From assembly GCF_009741925.1 (NCBI RefSeq), contig NZ_WPCC01000001.1, positions 1 through 64,000 of the forward strand: a stretch of 64,000 nucleotides of DNA. The letters run 5' to 3'. Both the position numbers and the translations under genes were made by a program. The stretch is from Natronomonas sp. CBA1123. GTDB taxonomy: Archaea > Halobacteriota > Halobacteria > Halobacteriales > Haloarculaceae. Positions 16,803-25,746 of this stretch are shown here, piece by piece. How positions within the stretch are numbered: the first letter of the stretch is position 1; each line of letters begins with the position of its first letter. Below the pieces are notes generated by a model, which saw only the letters and a program-made list of their open reading frames with translations, had not been told where the DNA came from and did no database searches.

Positions 16803-18047
16803 TTACTCCGCCGCCGCGGGTTCCTCGAAGGCCTCGACGTCGATCTCCTCTTCGAGCAGGAGGTCTTCCTTGCCGGAGACGTCGACCTGCTCGCGGGCCA
16901 GTCGCTTCAGACCGGACTGCGGTGCGAGGTCGCCGATGAGGACGCCGCCGATGACGCGGCCGTCCTTGAGCGCGACGCGGCGCCACGTTCCCTCGTCGTA
17001 CTTCTTTTCGACTGAATCGTCGCCGAGCGTCGGGTGGCCGAAGGAGAGGAAGGGGAAACCGAAGTGCGTGATGGAGTACGAGGAGACCCACTCGAAGGTC
17101 TCCTCGGGGCCGTCGGCGGCCATGTTCGCGCCGGCGATAGAGCCCTGTTCTTTGGCCGACCCCCACGCGCCGTTCTGTGCGCGGTCGCCCAGGATTACGT
17201 CGTGGAACTGCGTGATGTCGCCGGCGGCGTAGACGTCTTCGACGTTGGTCTGCATGTGTTCGTCGACGACGATGCCGTTGTCCGTCTCGATACCGCTGCC
17301 GCGGAGGAACTCGGTGTTGAAGTTCAGGCCGATGGCGACGCCGGCGAACTCCGCCTCGAAGCGGTCGCCGTTGGGGTCGACCGCAGCCGTAACGTGGCCC
17401 TCGTCGTCGGTCTCGAAGTGGTCGACGCCCGAATCGAAGACGGGCGTGACGCCGACATCGCGCAGGGCCTCGTGGATGATTTCGGCGCCCTCCTCGCTGA
17501 GCGCGTAGCGCCACCACGCGTTGCCGCGCATCAGGTAGTGTGCGTCGATGCCCTGTGCGCCGCAGATAGCCGCGAGGTCGATACCGAGCAGGCCCGCGCC
17601 GACGACGACGCCCTTATCGGCCCGTTCGGCGTTCTCCTTGATTGCGCGGGCGTCCTCGAAAGTCCAGAAGTGGTGGACGCCTTCGGCGTCGCTGTTGTCG
17701 ACGGGGAGCTGTGTCGGCGTCCCGCCGGTGGCGACGAGCAGTTTGTCGTACTCGTAGACGTCGCCCTCGTGAGTGTGTACCTCCTTGTCGTCGGTGTCGA
17801 CGGACGTGACGACGGTGTTCAACTCGAGGTCGATGTCGCGTTCCTCGTACCAATCGGGGTCGTGAATCGAGACGGGCGCGGCGGGCAGTTTGCCCTTCGC
17901 GAACTCCTTTATCAGAATCCGATTGTAGAGAGCTTCCCCTTCCTCCGTGATGACGGTGATATCGGCATCCGGGTCGGCCTCGCGAATCGTCTCCGCGGCC
18001 GACGAGCCGGCGATGCCGTCACCGATAATGACGTGCGACGCACACAT
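16803..18047 (-). CDS. NAD(P)/FAD-dependent oxidoreductase (nitrite/rubredoxin reductase-like)
   Basis: 414 aa. FAD dinucleotide fold at the N-terminus (VIIGDGIAGSSAAETIREAD), second Rossmann motif VVVGAGLLGIDLAAI and the late FAD motif NVEDVYAAGDITQF. This is the pyridine-nucleotide disulfide oxidoreductase class II fold as found in nitrite reductase large subunits, rubredoxin reductases and related electron-transfer flavoproteins. The start at 18047 (MCASHVIIGDG) is chosen over longer frames because the Rossmann fold begins at once and a TATA-like ttaa lies about 26 bases upstream. Electron partner unknown. Confidence 0.88.
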   Translation of the reverse strand: MCASHVIIGDGIAGSSAAETIREADPDADITVITEEGEALYNRILIKEFAKGKLPAAPVSIHDPDWYEERDIDLELNTVVTSVDTDDKEVHTHEGDVYEYDKLLVATGGTPTQLPVDNSDAEGVHHFWTFEDARAIKENAERADKGVVVGAGLLGIDLAAICGAQGIDAHYLMRGNAWWRYALSEEGAEIIHEALRDVGVTPVFDSGVDHFETDDEGHVTAAVDPNGDRFEAEFAGVAIGLNFNTEFLRGSGIETDNGIVVDEHMQTNVEDVYAAGDITQFHDVILGDRAQNGAWGSAKEQGSIAGANMAADGPEETFEWVSSYSITHFGFPFLSFGHPTLGDDSVEKKYDEGTWRRVALKDGRVIGGVLIGDLAPQSGLKRLAREQVDVSGKEDLLLEEEIDVEAFEEPAAAE

Positions 18048-18267
18048 ACCACCGGGTAGAGGGCCGGGCTTAATGTGAATTGCTATGTCGCGGTCCTTCA
18101 TGTTTCGGCGGGTCGAAGTCGGCCGTTCGGGTTCGATTCGGAACGCTGTAAGCGGAACGGGAGACCGGCGTTATCGCTGTACAGGACCGAGGGAGAATCG
18201 TTACCGCTCGAAGCCGACGGCTGCCGCGTTCCGGGGGTTGAAGAACGACGAACACCAACCGTGGCGT

Positions 18268-18864
18268 ATGAAACTGTATCAGAATCCGCGACACTGGGCG
18301 TCGATGAAGGCGCTGACGACCCCGGGGGTTCGCAACGTCGCCAACTACGCGCTCGTGAAGATGCACACGAAAATCTTCCTCGGGAAAGCCGACGAAGAGC
18401 GCCGCGAGGAGCGCCGCGACCACCTCGATGACTTCTTCGATGGGACGATGGACGCCTACGTCGCCGCGCTACAGGAGGGCTACAGCGAGGCCGAAGCCCG
18501 CGAAATCACGCACATTCAGGCGAACTTCGACTTCTTCAACCACGGCTGGACGGAGATGATGGAGATTCCCGGCGACGAACTGCAGCCACACTACCGCCGC
18601 TACGAGGCGTTCTTCGTCGCCCACGACATCACCATCGACGACCCTCTCGGTGAGTTCGAACCCGACGACGGCGTCGCCGAGGCGCCGAAAACCCTCGAAA
18701 AACTCGAAGAGCCGGAGTTCGAGAACGCTGTCGCCGGCTTCGACGACGACGTGTACGTCGAGACCGCCGACGGCGAGACCGTGGTCGGTGGCGACACCGA
18801 AGAGCCCGACGTGAGCGTCACCGACGCCCCCGGCGTCTCCGACGAGGACGCGAAGGCCGACTGA
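18268..18864 (+). CDS. Conserved haloarchaeal protein (resembles DUF6149)
   Basis: 198 aa, starting MKLYQNPRHWASMKALTTPG. A helical, charged N-terminal two thirds (TKIFLGKADEERREERRDHL, HIQANFDFFNHGWTEMMEIP) is followed by a strongly acidic, probably flexible tail. I recognise it as a conserved haloarchaeal family but know no function. The start is at the first residue of the conserved part; the frame extends upstream without conserved features. Confidence 0.72.
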   Translation: MKLYQNPRHWASMKALTTPGVRNVANYALVKMHTKIFLGKADEERREERRDHLDDFFDGTMDAYVAALQEGYSEAEAREITHIQANFDFFNHGWTEMMEIPGDELQPHYRRYEAFFVAHDITIDDPLGEFEPDDGVAEAPKTLEKLEEPEFENAVAGFDDDVYVETADGETVVGGDTEEPDVSVTDAPGVSDEDAKAD

Positions 18865-18875
18865 GTCGACGCCGA

Positions 18876-20180
18876 CTACGTTTCCAGTATCGCGTCGGCG
18901 GCGGCGTACCCCGCTTCTATCGCGCCATCGAGACTCCGCTCTGGGTACTGTGCCCGCGAGGCCATCCCCGCGTAGTAGACGCCCGGCGCGGCGTCGCCGA
19001 GGTCGTAGGGGACGACCATATCGAGATACCCCCGCTCGTAGATGGGCGCCGTCCGAGGATTACGGGCAGTCCGTATCCAGTTGACCGACTCGCGGTCGAA
19101 CTCCGGAAACAGCGATTCGATACCATCCAGCCACGCTTCTTCGACGCCCGAATCGTCCATCTGCCACAGTTCTTCCTCGGGGCGCTGGATGTAACTGACT
19201 GCGTACAGTAGGTGTTCGCCGCCGTAGCGCTCCGGCGGGACGAAGTTCGTGTGCTCGATGAGCGCACCGAAGGGGACTTCTTCGGCGATGTTCAGCCAGT
19301 AGGTGTCGGTCAGCGGTTCATCGACGCTGATGACCGAACACACTGTCCCCTGGAAGTCGATGTCGCATTCGTAGCCGGTGAGGTCCTCCAAAACGTTCGG
19401 CATCGCCGCGACGACGGCGTCGTCGACTGCGTGTGTCGTCTCGCCGTCGGCAGTCTCGACGGTCATCGTGGAAACGCCATCCGTACATTCGAGGTCGGTC
19501 ACGCGTGCGCCCGTCGTGATGTTCTCCCGTCCGACCGCCTCGACGAGCGCGTCGAGCAGCGTGGCGAACCCGCCGTCGAAGTAGCCCAGCACCTCCCCTT
19601 TCAGGATGTCGCGTTCGCCGCGGAACTTGATGCGGCCGAGCAGCCACGCGGCGCTGACCTCTTCCCAGCGGTCGCCGAACTTCGCCCGCAACAGCGGCAG
19701 GAAGAAGTGCTCGAAACAGCCCCGGGAGGTGTGTTCGAGGATGAACTCCTTCACCGGCACGTCCTCGAAATCCTCGAGTCGCTCGTAGCTGTCGAAGGAG
19801 GGGACGCCGCCGCGGACGTCGATGTCCAACACGAGCATGCCGAGGCGGAACTTGTCGTACAGCGAGAGGTGCGGGTAGGCGAGGATTTCCCACGGCTTGT
19901 TCATCGGGTGGACGACCCCGTCGACGTAGTAGGCGTCCGAACCGTAGCGCCACTCCAGTCGGTCGTCGACGCCCAACTCGGCGGCGAGTTCGACGATGGT
20001 CTCCTCGGACTTCGAGAGGTGGTGATAGAAGGCCTCGATGCGGTCGCCGCTCGTCTCGTAGGTAGCGGCGAGACCGCCGACGGCGTCGGCGGCTTCGAAG
20101 ACGTGTGCCTCCCGGCCCGCCTGCTGGAGGCGGTAGGCGGCAGCGAGGCCCGCGAGCCCGCCACCGACGATACCAATCAT
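18876..20180 (-). CDS. FAD-dependent amine-oxidase/protoporphyrinogen-oxidase-like protein
   Basis: 434 aa. N-terminal FAD fold GIVGGGLAGLAAAYRLQQAG, then a region (KSEETIVELAAELGVDDRLEW) and a C-terminal YYAGMASRAQYPERSLDGAI typical of the amine-oxidase/HemY/phytoene desaturase superfamily. In haloarchaea such proteins are found in isoprenoid and surface-sugar metabolism as well as in tetrapyrrole synthesis, so the substrate is left open. Convergent with the preceding gene (11 bases between stops) and divergent from thrB. Confidence 0.82.
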   Translation of the reverse strand: MIGIVGGGLAGLAAAYRLQQAGREAHVFEAADAVGGLAATYETSGDRIEAFYHHLSKSEETIVELAAELGVDDRLEWRYGSDAYYVDGVVHPMNKPWEILAYPHLSLYDKFRLGMLVLDIDVRGGVPSFDSYERLEDFEDVPVKEFILEHTSRGCFEHFFLPLLRAKFGDRWEEVSAAWLLGRIKFRGERDILKGEVLGYFDGGFATLLDALVEAVGRENITTGARVTDLECTDGVSTMTVETADGETTHAVDDAVVAAMPNVLEDLTGYECDIDFQGTVCSVISVDEPLTDTYWLNIAEEVPFGALIEHTNFVPPERYGGEHLLYAVSYIQRPEEELWQMDDSGVEEAWLDGIESLFPEFDRESVNWIRTARNPRTAPIYERGYLDMVVPYDLGDAAPGVYYAGMASRAQYPERSLDGAIEAGYAAADAILET

Positions 20181-20269
20181 GTTCGGGCCTGCGCCCTCGG
20201 CGGTGTTGGCTCTTTTGACTGGGCGAGCAGTTCGGGTACCTTTATCCGAGGCCGACCGGTACTGCGGGC

Positions 20270-21145
20270 ATGGTCACGGTGCGGGCCCCGGCGACGAGTG
20301 CGAATCTGGGCAGTGGCTTCGACGTCTTCGGTGCCGCCTTAGAGCGGCCCGCCGACGTGGTTCGCGTCGAGAAGGCCGACCGCACCACTATCGACGTTAC
20401 CGGCGTCGGCAGTCAGTACATCCCCGAAGACCCCGAGAAGAACACCGTCGGGGCGGTCGCGGAGGCGCTGGACGCCCCCGCCCACATCAGCATCGACAAG
20501 GGCGTCCGGCCAGCCTCGGGGCTTGGCTCCTCGGCCGCCTCCGCCGCTGCCGCCGCCGTCGGCCTCAACGAGCTGTACGACCGCGGCCTCACTCGCGAGG
20601 AGTTGGTCCCCATCGCCGCGGAGGGCGAGGCGGTCGTCTCCGGGGCCGCCCACGCCGACAACGTCGCCCCTTCGATTATGGGTGGGTTCACCATTGCTCG
20701 CGAGGACGGCGTGACGCAACTCGACGCCTCGATTCCACTGGTCACCTGCCTACCCGAAATCGTCGTCTCGACGCGGGACGCCCGCGAGGTCGTCCCCGAC
20801 GGCGCACGCATGGAGCAGGTCGTCGAATTGGTCGGCAACGCCGCGACGCTGGCGGTCGGGATGGCGCGAAACGACCCCGACCTCGTCGGCCGAGGCATGA
20901 ACGACAGCATCGTCACGCCCGCGCGTGCGAAACTCATCACCGGGTACAGCGAAGTCCGGGAGGCGGCCTTCGAGGCCGGCGCGACCGGCGTCACCATCTC
21001 CGGTGCAGGTCCGGCGGTCATCGCCGCCTGTCACGAACGAGACCGTCGCGACATCGCCGGAACGATGATAGACACCTTCGAGGAGGCTGGCGTCGAGGCA
21101 CGCGCCTACCAGACGGAAATCGGGAAGGGCGCGACGATTTACTGA
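20270..21145 (+). CDS. thrB: Homoserine kinase
   Basis: 291 aa GHMP-family kinase phosphorylating homoserine on the way to threonine. Visible motifs: N-terminal VRAPATSANLGSGFDVFGAA, ATP loop ASGLGSSAASAAAAA, and C-terminal TGVTISGAGPAVIA. Length and motif order match ThrB. A cctttat box about 29 bases upstream of the ATG suggests a leaderless transcript. Monocistronic in this window. Confidence 0.95.
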   Translation: MVTVRAPATSANLGSGFDVFGAALERPADVVRVEKADRTTIDVTGVGSQYIPEDPEKNTVGAVAEALDAPAHISIDKGVRPASGLGSSAASAAAAAVGLNELYDRGLTREELVPIAAEGEAVVSGAAHADNVAPSIMGGFTIAREDGVTQLDASIPLVTCLPEIVVSTRDAREVVPDGARMEQVVELVGNAATLAVGMARNDPDLVGRGMNDSIVTPARAKLITGYSEVREAAFEAGATGVTISGAGPAVIAACHERDRRDIAGTMIDTFEEAGVEARAYQTEIGKGATIY

Positions 21146-21185
21146 ACACGAGGAGCTTTTTGCTAGCATCCGCGAGCGGTTTGCT

Positions 21186-21292
21186 GAAAAGAGCGCAAAG
21201 CGCTCTTTTCGCATACCACAGGAGCAGAGCTCCTGTATAGCTCGCAAATCTTCGATTTGCTTACTGACGAAAGACGCCGCTGGCGTCTTTCG
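21186..21292. repeat. Array of four perfect hairpins, each with a 3-base loop
   Basis: Four successive perfect inverted repeats. 21186-21210: 11-bp arms GAAAAGAGCGC, loop AAA. 21218-21236: 8-bp arms ACAGGAGC, loop AGA. 21244-21260: 7-bp arms GCAAATC, loop TTC. 21268-21292: 11-bp arms CGAAAGACGCC, loop GCT. Stems differ in sequence, so this is not a simple repeat; only the geometry is shared. It lies downstream of thrB and ahead of the convergent membrane-protein gene. No function known to me. Confidence 0.85.
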
Positions 21293-21299
21293 AACCACA

Positions 21300-21330
21300 C
21301 CGGACACGACCGCAGGGAGCGTCCGGGTCG
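21300..21330. repeat. Overlapping inverted repeats in the hairpin array
   Basis: CCGGAC at 21300-21305 pairs with GTCCGG at 21321-21326, while CGACC (21307-21311) can pair with GGTCG (21326-21330). The two pairings interleave, so either mutually exclusive hairpins or a pseudoknot is possible. A T5 run follows at 21331-21335, so this could be a rho-independent-like terminator for thrB. Confidence 0.5.
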
Positions 21331-21336
21331 TTTTTC

Positions 21337-21409
21337 CCCACGTTTTTGCGCGAGGGGGTTTCCTCGCTCGCTACGCTCGCTGCGGAAACCCCCTCGCGTA
21401 AAAAGTGGG
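21337..21409. terminator. Very long hairpin between convergent genes
   Basis: Twenty contiguous base pairs (one G-T wobble) join 21343-21348 and 21349-21363 to 21384-21404, and the stem continues past a single bulge through CCCA/TGGG to 21337/21409. The stem contains T5/A5 and G5/C5 blocks. The 20-base loop is made of CGCTCG-type repeats. It sits between the thrB side and the stop of the minus-strand gene at 21413, suiting a bidirectional terminator. Architecture resembles 2000-2043. Confidence 0.75.
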
Positions 21410-21412
21410 TTT

Positions 21413-23794
21413 TCAGAACTCCTTGATAACGCCGTAGCCGACACCCATCACCACTCCGTAGACGACGAAGGCCAGCAGGAACCACGGCTGGAGCGTCGGG
21501 ACGAACAGGCCGAACGGCGTAACGGTGTTGACCGCCAGCGGCACCGCGATGGCGCCGACGGAGATGGCGGCGACGATGCCGTAGACGAAGCCGGCGACAG
21601 CGGCGGCGGTGGTGACCGGCGCACGGTCGAAGAAGTCGCCGAAGACGGCGTCGAGGTCGGCGTCGGCCTCGACCGTCTCGTCCATCGAGCGGGCGTACTG
21701 GCTGAGTCGCGGGCCGACGGCGACGGCGAAGGTCAACCCGAGAATCAGCGAGATGGCGAGCCAGACGACCCAGCCGATGGTAACGCTGCCACCGTAGCCG
21801 ACGATGGCGGCGAGGAACCGCATCGCGCCGCCGCCGACCATGTGGTGGACAATGAGGCCGCCGACGGAGCCGCCGAACAGCGACCCGAAGACGATGGCCC
21901 GCTGACCGCTCGTCCCGATGGCCGTCGAGGTGGGGAGGTCCTCACGGACGATGGTTCGCTTCCGGAGTTGTGTGTAGACGAGGGTGAAGGCGACACCGAA
22001 GACGAAGTAGCCGGCGACGGGCGGTGCAGTGTGCGGCAGGTCGATGGCGGTGGCGGCGGGAATCCCCACAACACCGAAAGCAACGGTGAGTATAGCGCCG
22101 TAGACCAATCCGACACCGAGTCCCCGGACGAAGCCGAGACGGCGTTCGAGCGTCCCGGCCGCAAGCGGCACGAACAGCAGGCCGGCAACGAGCGATAGGA
22201 CGAACCAGACGGCGATGCCGGCGGTGAGCGAGGGCATCCCGACGATGTTCCCGAGGACGTAGAGATAGGGGTTCGGCGGGAGGGCGCCGTAAATGAGGCC
22301 GATGCCGGCGGTGCCACCGACGATAGCGCCGCCGAGGACCGGCACACCGCGGCCGTGGAGGAACGCGGGGGTGAGACCGGCACCGCGAGTCCCCTCGTAG
22401 ACGGCGCCCAAGGCGACGCCGAAGAGGAGGTACGCTGCGAGGACCGTGCCGGCGATGTGCGGCGTCGGCAGGGCGAACGGCGTCGCCGAGGTGATGACCG
22501 ACGGCATGAGAAGCATCGCGACGAAGACGAGTAAGACGCCGTAGACCGTACCGACCTTCAGGCCGGTCTGGGCGGGCACGTCGGTCCGTTCGACACGACG
22601 GGCGCCCAACGCGGCGAAGACCATCGCGAACAGGAAGGTGAGGCCCAGCCACATGCCGAACCCGATACCGGCGGAGCCGCCGAAGCCGACGATGGCGCCG
22701 AGCAGTCGGAGGTAGACCGGAGAACTGGCGTACAGCAGTCCGCCGGAGACGGCGCCGGCGACGAGCGCCGAGAACATCACGGCACGGCTCCGGCCGACGA
22801 GGAACGCGGGCCGGAGCGGCCGTTGGTTGACGACCTTCCCGAACGTCGACCCGAGGACGACGCCGTAGACGACGAACGCGCCGAGGGTGCTCACCGCGAC
22901 GTTGCCGAAGCCGAGTTCGAACGGCGTCACCGCGGAGGCAACCGCCGGCACCGCGAGCAGGCCGACGAAGACGGCCAGCACGATGCCGTAGACGAAGCCG
23001 TAGCCGGTGGTACCGTTACCGCGGGCGGCGTGGCCGCCGGCGACGAGCGCGAACAGCAGTCCCAGCACGGCGGTGAGTCCGACCCAGATGCCGAGGCCGG
23101 TCGTCGGGACGCCGTCGCCGGCTATCGCGCCGAGATAGCGGAGATACAGCGGTTGTTGGGAGTAGACGATGGCACCCGAGAGGGTGCTGGCGAGAGTCGG
23201 GGCGAGGACGGTCGCCCGGACTCGAGGACTGATGAACGAAAAGGAGGGGAGCGGAATGGTACCCTCGAGCGTGAGGCCGTAACCGAGGCCGAAGACGAAC
23301 CCGAAGACGGCGTAGCCGACGACGATGTTCGTGTTCGTCAGCGGCACGTCGGCCGCCGGGATGAGCGAAGGGACGACGACCAACCCGACGACGACGCCCG
23401 CGAGGGCGCCGTAGAGGAGGCCGACCCCGGCCGCGGTCGTCCCCAGCGGCGAGCGCATGACGAGCGGTTGGACGAGTTTGCGGAACAGTGCGATTCGTGC
23501 GGTCAACCACGTGGTCGCGGCGGTGTAGGCGGTGATGGCCGGCGCCGCGAACGCGGCGAACACCAATCCGAGAACGAGGGCCAAGCCGAGCCACGCACCG
23601 TAACTCGCGGTGCCGCCGACACCGACGACGCTGCCGATGAAGGCGAGATGAATCGGCGCGAGGCTGTTGAAGGCCGCAAGACCGGCGAGGCCGCCGAGTA
23701 TCGACCCCACCAGGGCCGCCCCCAAAACCCCGTCGTCCAGCGAGGCCGCCTCCTCGGACGCCTCGGGTTGACTCTGTGCGTTGCGGGTAGTCAC
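21413..23794 (-). CDS. Large polytopic membrane protein built of five internal repeats
   Basis: 793 aa, very hydrophobic. A unit of about 145 residues recurs five times, recognisable by a Gly-rich block: FIGSVVGVGG(51)...YGAWLGLALVLGLVFA, YLGAIAGDG(219), LLGAIVGFGG(363), VLGNIVGMPS(512), and FLAAIVGYGG(659). Each is followed by a W/L-rich helix and then V(Y)G-rich helices. Units begin near residues 23, 192, 335, 480 and 628. Function unknown; no transporter or enzyme motif. N-terminal 20 residues are polar. Monocistronic, followed by the hairpin array. Confidence 0.8.
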   Translation of the reverse strand: MTTRNAQSQPEASEEAASLDDGVLGAALVGSILGGLAGLAAFNSLAPIHLAFIGSVVGVGGTASYGAWLGLALVLGLVFAAFAAPAITAYTAATTWLTARIALFRKLVQPLVMRSPLGTTAAGVGLLYGALAGVVVGLVVVPSLIPAADVPLTNTNIVVGYAVFGFVFGLGYGLTLEGTIPLPSFSFISPRVRATVLAPTLASTLSGAIVYSQQPLYLRYLGAIAGDGVPTTGLGIWVGLTAVLGLLFALVAGGHAARGNGTTGYGFVYGIVLAVFVGLLAVPAVASAVTPFELGFGNVAVSTLGAFVVYGVVLGSTFGKVVNQRPLRPAFLVGRSRAVMFSALVAGAVSGGLLYASSPVYLRLLGAIVGFGGSAGIGFGMWLGLTFLFAMVFAALGARRVERTDVPAQTGLKVGTVYGVLLVFVAMLLMPSVITSATPFALPTPHIAGTVLAAYLLFGVALGAVYEGTRGAGLTPAFLHGRGVPVLGGAIVGGTAGIGLIYGALPPNPYLYVLGNIVGMPSLTAGIAVWFVLSLVAGLLFVPLAAGTLERRLGFVRGLGVGLVYGAILTVAFGVVGIPAATAIDLPHTAPPVAGYFVFGVAFTLVYTQLRKRTIVREDLPTSTAIGTSGQRAIVFGSLFGGSVGGLIVHHMVGGGAMRFLAAIVGYGGSVTIGWVVWLAISLILGLTFAVAVGPRLSQYARSMDETVEADADLDAVFGDFFDRAPVTTAAAVAGFVYGIVAAISVGAIAVPLAVNTVTPFGLFVPTLQPWFLLAFVVYGVVMGVGYGVIKEF

Positions 23795-23964
23795 GAGTAT
23801 CTACACAGGTGTGTTTTTCCTATGTAATAAAGCGTTGCGGGGGGTGTACACGGTCATTTAAGCCGGGGCGTAACCGGGAGTGGCAATCGCCGCCACCCTG
23901 CCGAACCTTTTATTTCCGACACGTTCGATGGTGGGTTGTCGACACACACCACAGGTATTCACAC

Positions 23965-24387
23965 ATGTCCATCCCGTTTCCATCCGAAGAGTGGATTGTA
24001 GAGTGGCGCGAGCAACTGAACGACAACGACGAGTACGCCGAGAAGGGACAGGGGTGGGGCGTCGGCTTCAACGGGGACTTCGTGTTCCACATCCGCGCCG
24101 ACGACCGACTCCCGGAGGACCGATACTTCTTCATCGCCCTCGACGACGGCACCTGCACCGAAGCGCGGGAAATCGATTCCCCCGACGAAGTCGATGCTGG
24201 GTTCGTCTATCGGGGCGACTACGACGACTGGGTCGCGCTCAATCAGGGCGACATCGGCCCGATAGACGGGATGATGTCCGGCGTCTTCGACATCGAGGGC
24301 GACATGCAGAAAGTCCTGCAGTACAGCGAGGCCGCCGTCGCGATGAGCGAGACGGGCCAGCGCATCGACACGGAGTACACGTACTGA
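23965..24387 (+). CDS. SCP2-like (sterol-carrier-type) small protein
   Basis: 140 aa starting MSIPFPSEEWIVEWREQLN. The pattern of an N-terminal helix, then GWGVGFNGDFVFHIRAD, YFFIALDDGTC and GMMSGVFDIEGDMQKVLQYSEAA resembles the SCP-2 lipid-binding fold (hydrophobic-ligand binding). The ATG at 23965 gives a natural helix start; a ttttattt box about 55 bases upstream would leave a short leader. A T7 run follows the stop and probably terminates transcription. Confidence 0.7.
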   Translation: MSIPFPSEEWIVEWREQLNDNDEYAEKGQGWGVGFNGDFVFHIRADDRLPEDRYFFIALDDGTCTEAREIDSPDEVDAGFVYRGDYDDWVALNQGDIGPIDGMMSGVFDIEGDMQKVLQYSEAAVAMSETGQRIDTEYTY

Positions 24388-24472
24388 GCGGTTCCGACTC
24401 GTCTTTTTTTAAACGGCCAGCATTGAGAGGCATCACGCCCAACTCGAATCCCGAGAACTGTCGTGGTGCACC

Positions 24473-24727
24473 ATGGCAGACAGAGACGCAGTTCGAGAGC
24501 AGTTCGAGGACGCCTTCGGCGGCGCCGACTACCCGGTGAACAGCCCGATGGACCTCGTGCCCGCCCTCCCGCAGGGCCCCGGCACGACGTTCGACATCGG
24601 CGATGAGACCATCACGGCGATGGAACTGAACCAGGAGGCATCCGGACAGGCCGACTATCCCTACGACAGCGTCGACGAACTCGTCGACGCCCTGATGGAC
24701 GGCCTCGAAGACGAAGGCTACGTCTGA
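24473..24727 (+). CDS. MTH865-family small protein
   Basis: 84 aa: DAVREQFEDAFGGADYPVNSPMDLVPALPQGPGTTFDIG, then DSVDELVDALMDGLEDEGYV. This matches the MTH865 family, small helical archaeal proteins with an EF-hand-like fold and unknown role. It is followed by a strong hairpin terminator. Confidence 0.8.
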   Translation: MADRDAVREQFEDAFGGADYPVNSPMDLVPALPQGPGTTFDIGDETITAMELNQEASGQADYPYDSVDELVDALMDGLEDEGYV

Positions 24728-24753
24728 ACGCGACCCTCTGACGGAGGTCGTCT

Positions 24754-24778
24754 ACGCCCTCGACAGAGGGCGTCTTTT
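24754..24778. terminator. Hairpin with T-tract
   Basis: ACGCCCTC (24754-24761), loop GACA, GAGGGCGT (24766-24773), then CTTTT. Lies between the MTH865-like gene and the convergent ATP-grasp gene, so it serves the + strand gene. Confidence 0.75.
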
Positions 24779-25671
24779 CATGCAACGGTGGCTTCGATAG
24801 CCGCCTCGACAGCGTCGGCGAAGCGGTCGACGGCGCCGGCCGAGCGGTCGAGTCCGAGAAACGGCTCGATGAGTTCGAGTTCCGACAGCAGGAACTCGCC
24901 GTCCCGAACGATGCCGTCGACGCGGGCATAGGGGAGTGCCTCGGGAGCGAGGCCGAGGTGCTTCCGTGCCGCGACGAGAACCGATTCCGCGGTCGCTATC
25001 GTCGCTTCGTGTGGGTTGTACGGTTCGACAGCGTCGTTTGCGGCGAAGTCGTCTTTGGCGGGCCTTCGGATGGAGGCGTGGCTGTACTCGCCGCCGAAGA
25101 AGACGAGCGAGCGCTCGCCGTCGAAGATTTCGGGGAGATACTTCTGTACGAGAAGGTCACCCTCCGAACGGGCGCGTTCGAATCGCCCTTGGGTGTCGCT
25201 GTCGGCGGCCGCCGCACGCGAAACGCGCCAGACGCCGGCCGAACTCGTTCCGACGGCCGGTTTGACGACGGCTTCCGCCCAGTCGTTTCCCTCCAGTATC
25301 GAGGCCAGTTCCCGGTCGCTCGCCGCCGGAACCTCCGTCGTCGGGACGATATCGACGCCGGCATCGGCGAGGTCGCGGAGGTAGGACTTGTGCATGTTCC
25401 AGCGGACGACCGATGTCGGGTTGAACGCGGGGACGCCGGCCGAATCGAGGGCGTCCAGCCACCGCCGGAACGCGTCGGGTCGTCGGTGGTACTGCCAACA
25501 GGAGCGAAACAGGACGGCATCGAGGGCGGTGGAGTCGGCCTCGTTGTCGCTCCAGACGACCGGCTCGGCGTCCATGCCGCGAGTCGAGAGTTCGGCGGCG
25601 AGCGCTTGGCCGTCGTCGGTGAGGGAGGGCGCTTTCTCGCCGGTGACGATGCCGACATCGAGCGGCGTCAT
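24778..25671 (-). CDS. ATP-grasp family protein (RimK/glutathione synthetase-like)
   Basis: 297 aa. The ATP-grasp layout is visible: N-terminal domain with SCWQYHRRPDAFRRWLDAL, KSYLRDLADAGVDIVPT, nucleotide-binding AEAVVKPAVGTSSAGVWRV, and the metal-binding end YARVDGIVRDGEFLLSELELIEPFLGL. Such enzymes ligate a carboxylate to an amine via acyl-phosphate; the substrate here is unknown. No obvious partner gene next to it. Confidence 0.82.
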   Translation of the reverse strand: MTPLDVGIVTGEKAPSLTDDGQALAAELSTRGMDAEPVVWSDNEADSTALDAVLFRSCWQYHRRPDAFRRWLDALDSAGVPAFNPTSVVRWNMHKSYLRDLADAGVDIVPTTEVPAASDRELASILEGNDWAEAVVKPAVGTSSAGVWRVSRAAAADSDTQGRFERARSEGDLLVQKYLPEIFDGERSLVFFGGEYSHASIRRPAKDDFAANDAVEPYNPHEATIATAESVLVAARKHLGLAPEALPYARVDGIVRDGEFLLSELELIEPFLGLDRSAGAVDRFADAVEAAIEATVA

Positions 25672-25746
25672 GACTCGGGAGTCGAATCGGCGTGACCGTA
25701 AGAATGTCGTCGGATGGTCGAAGGCCGTGGTTGAATTACCCGGCGG

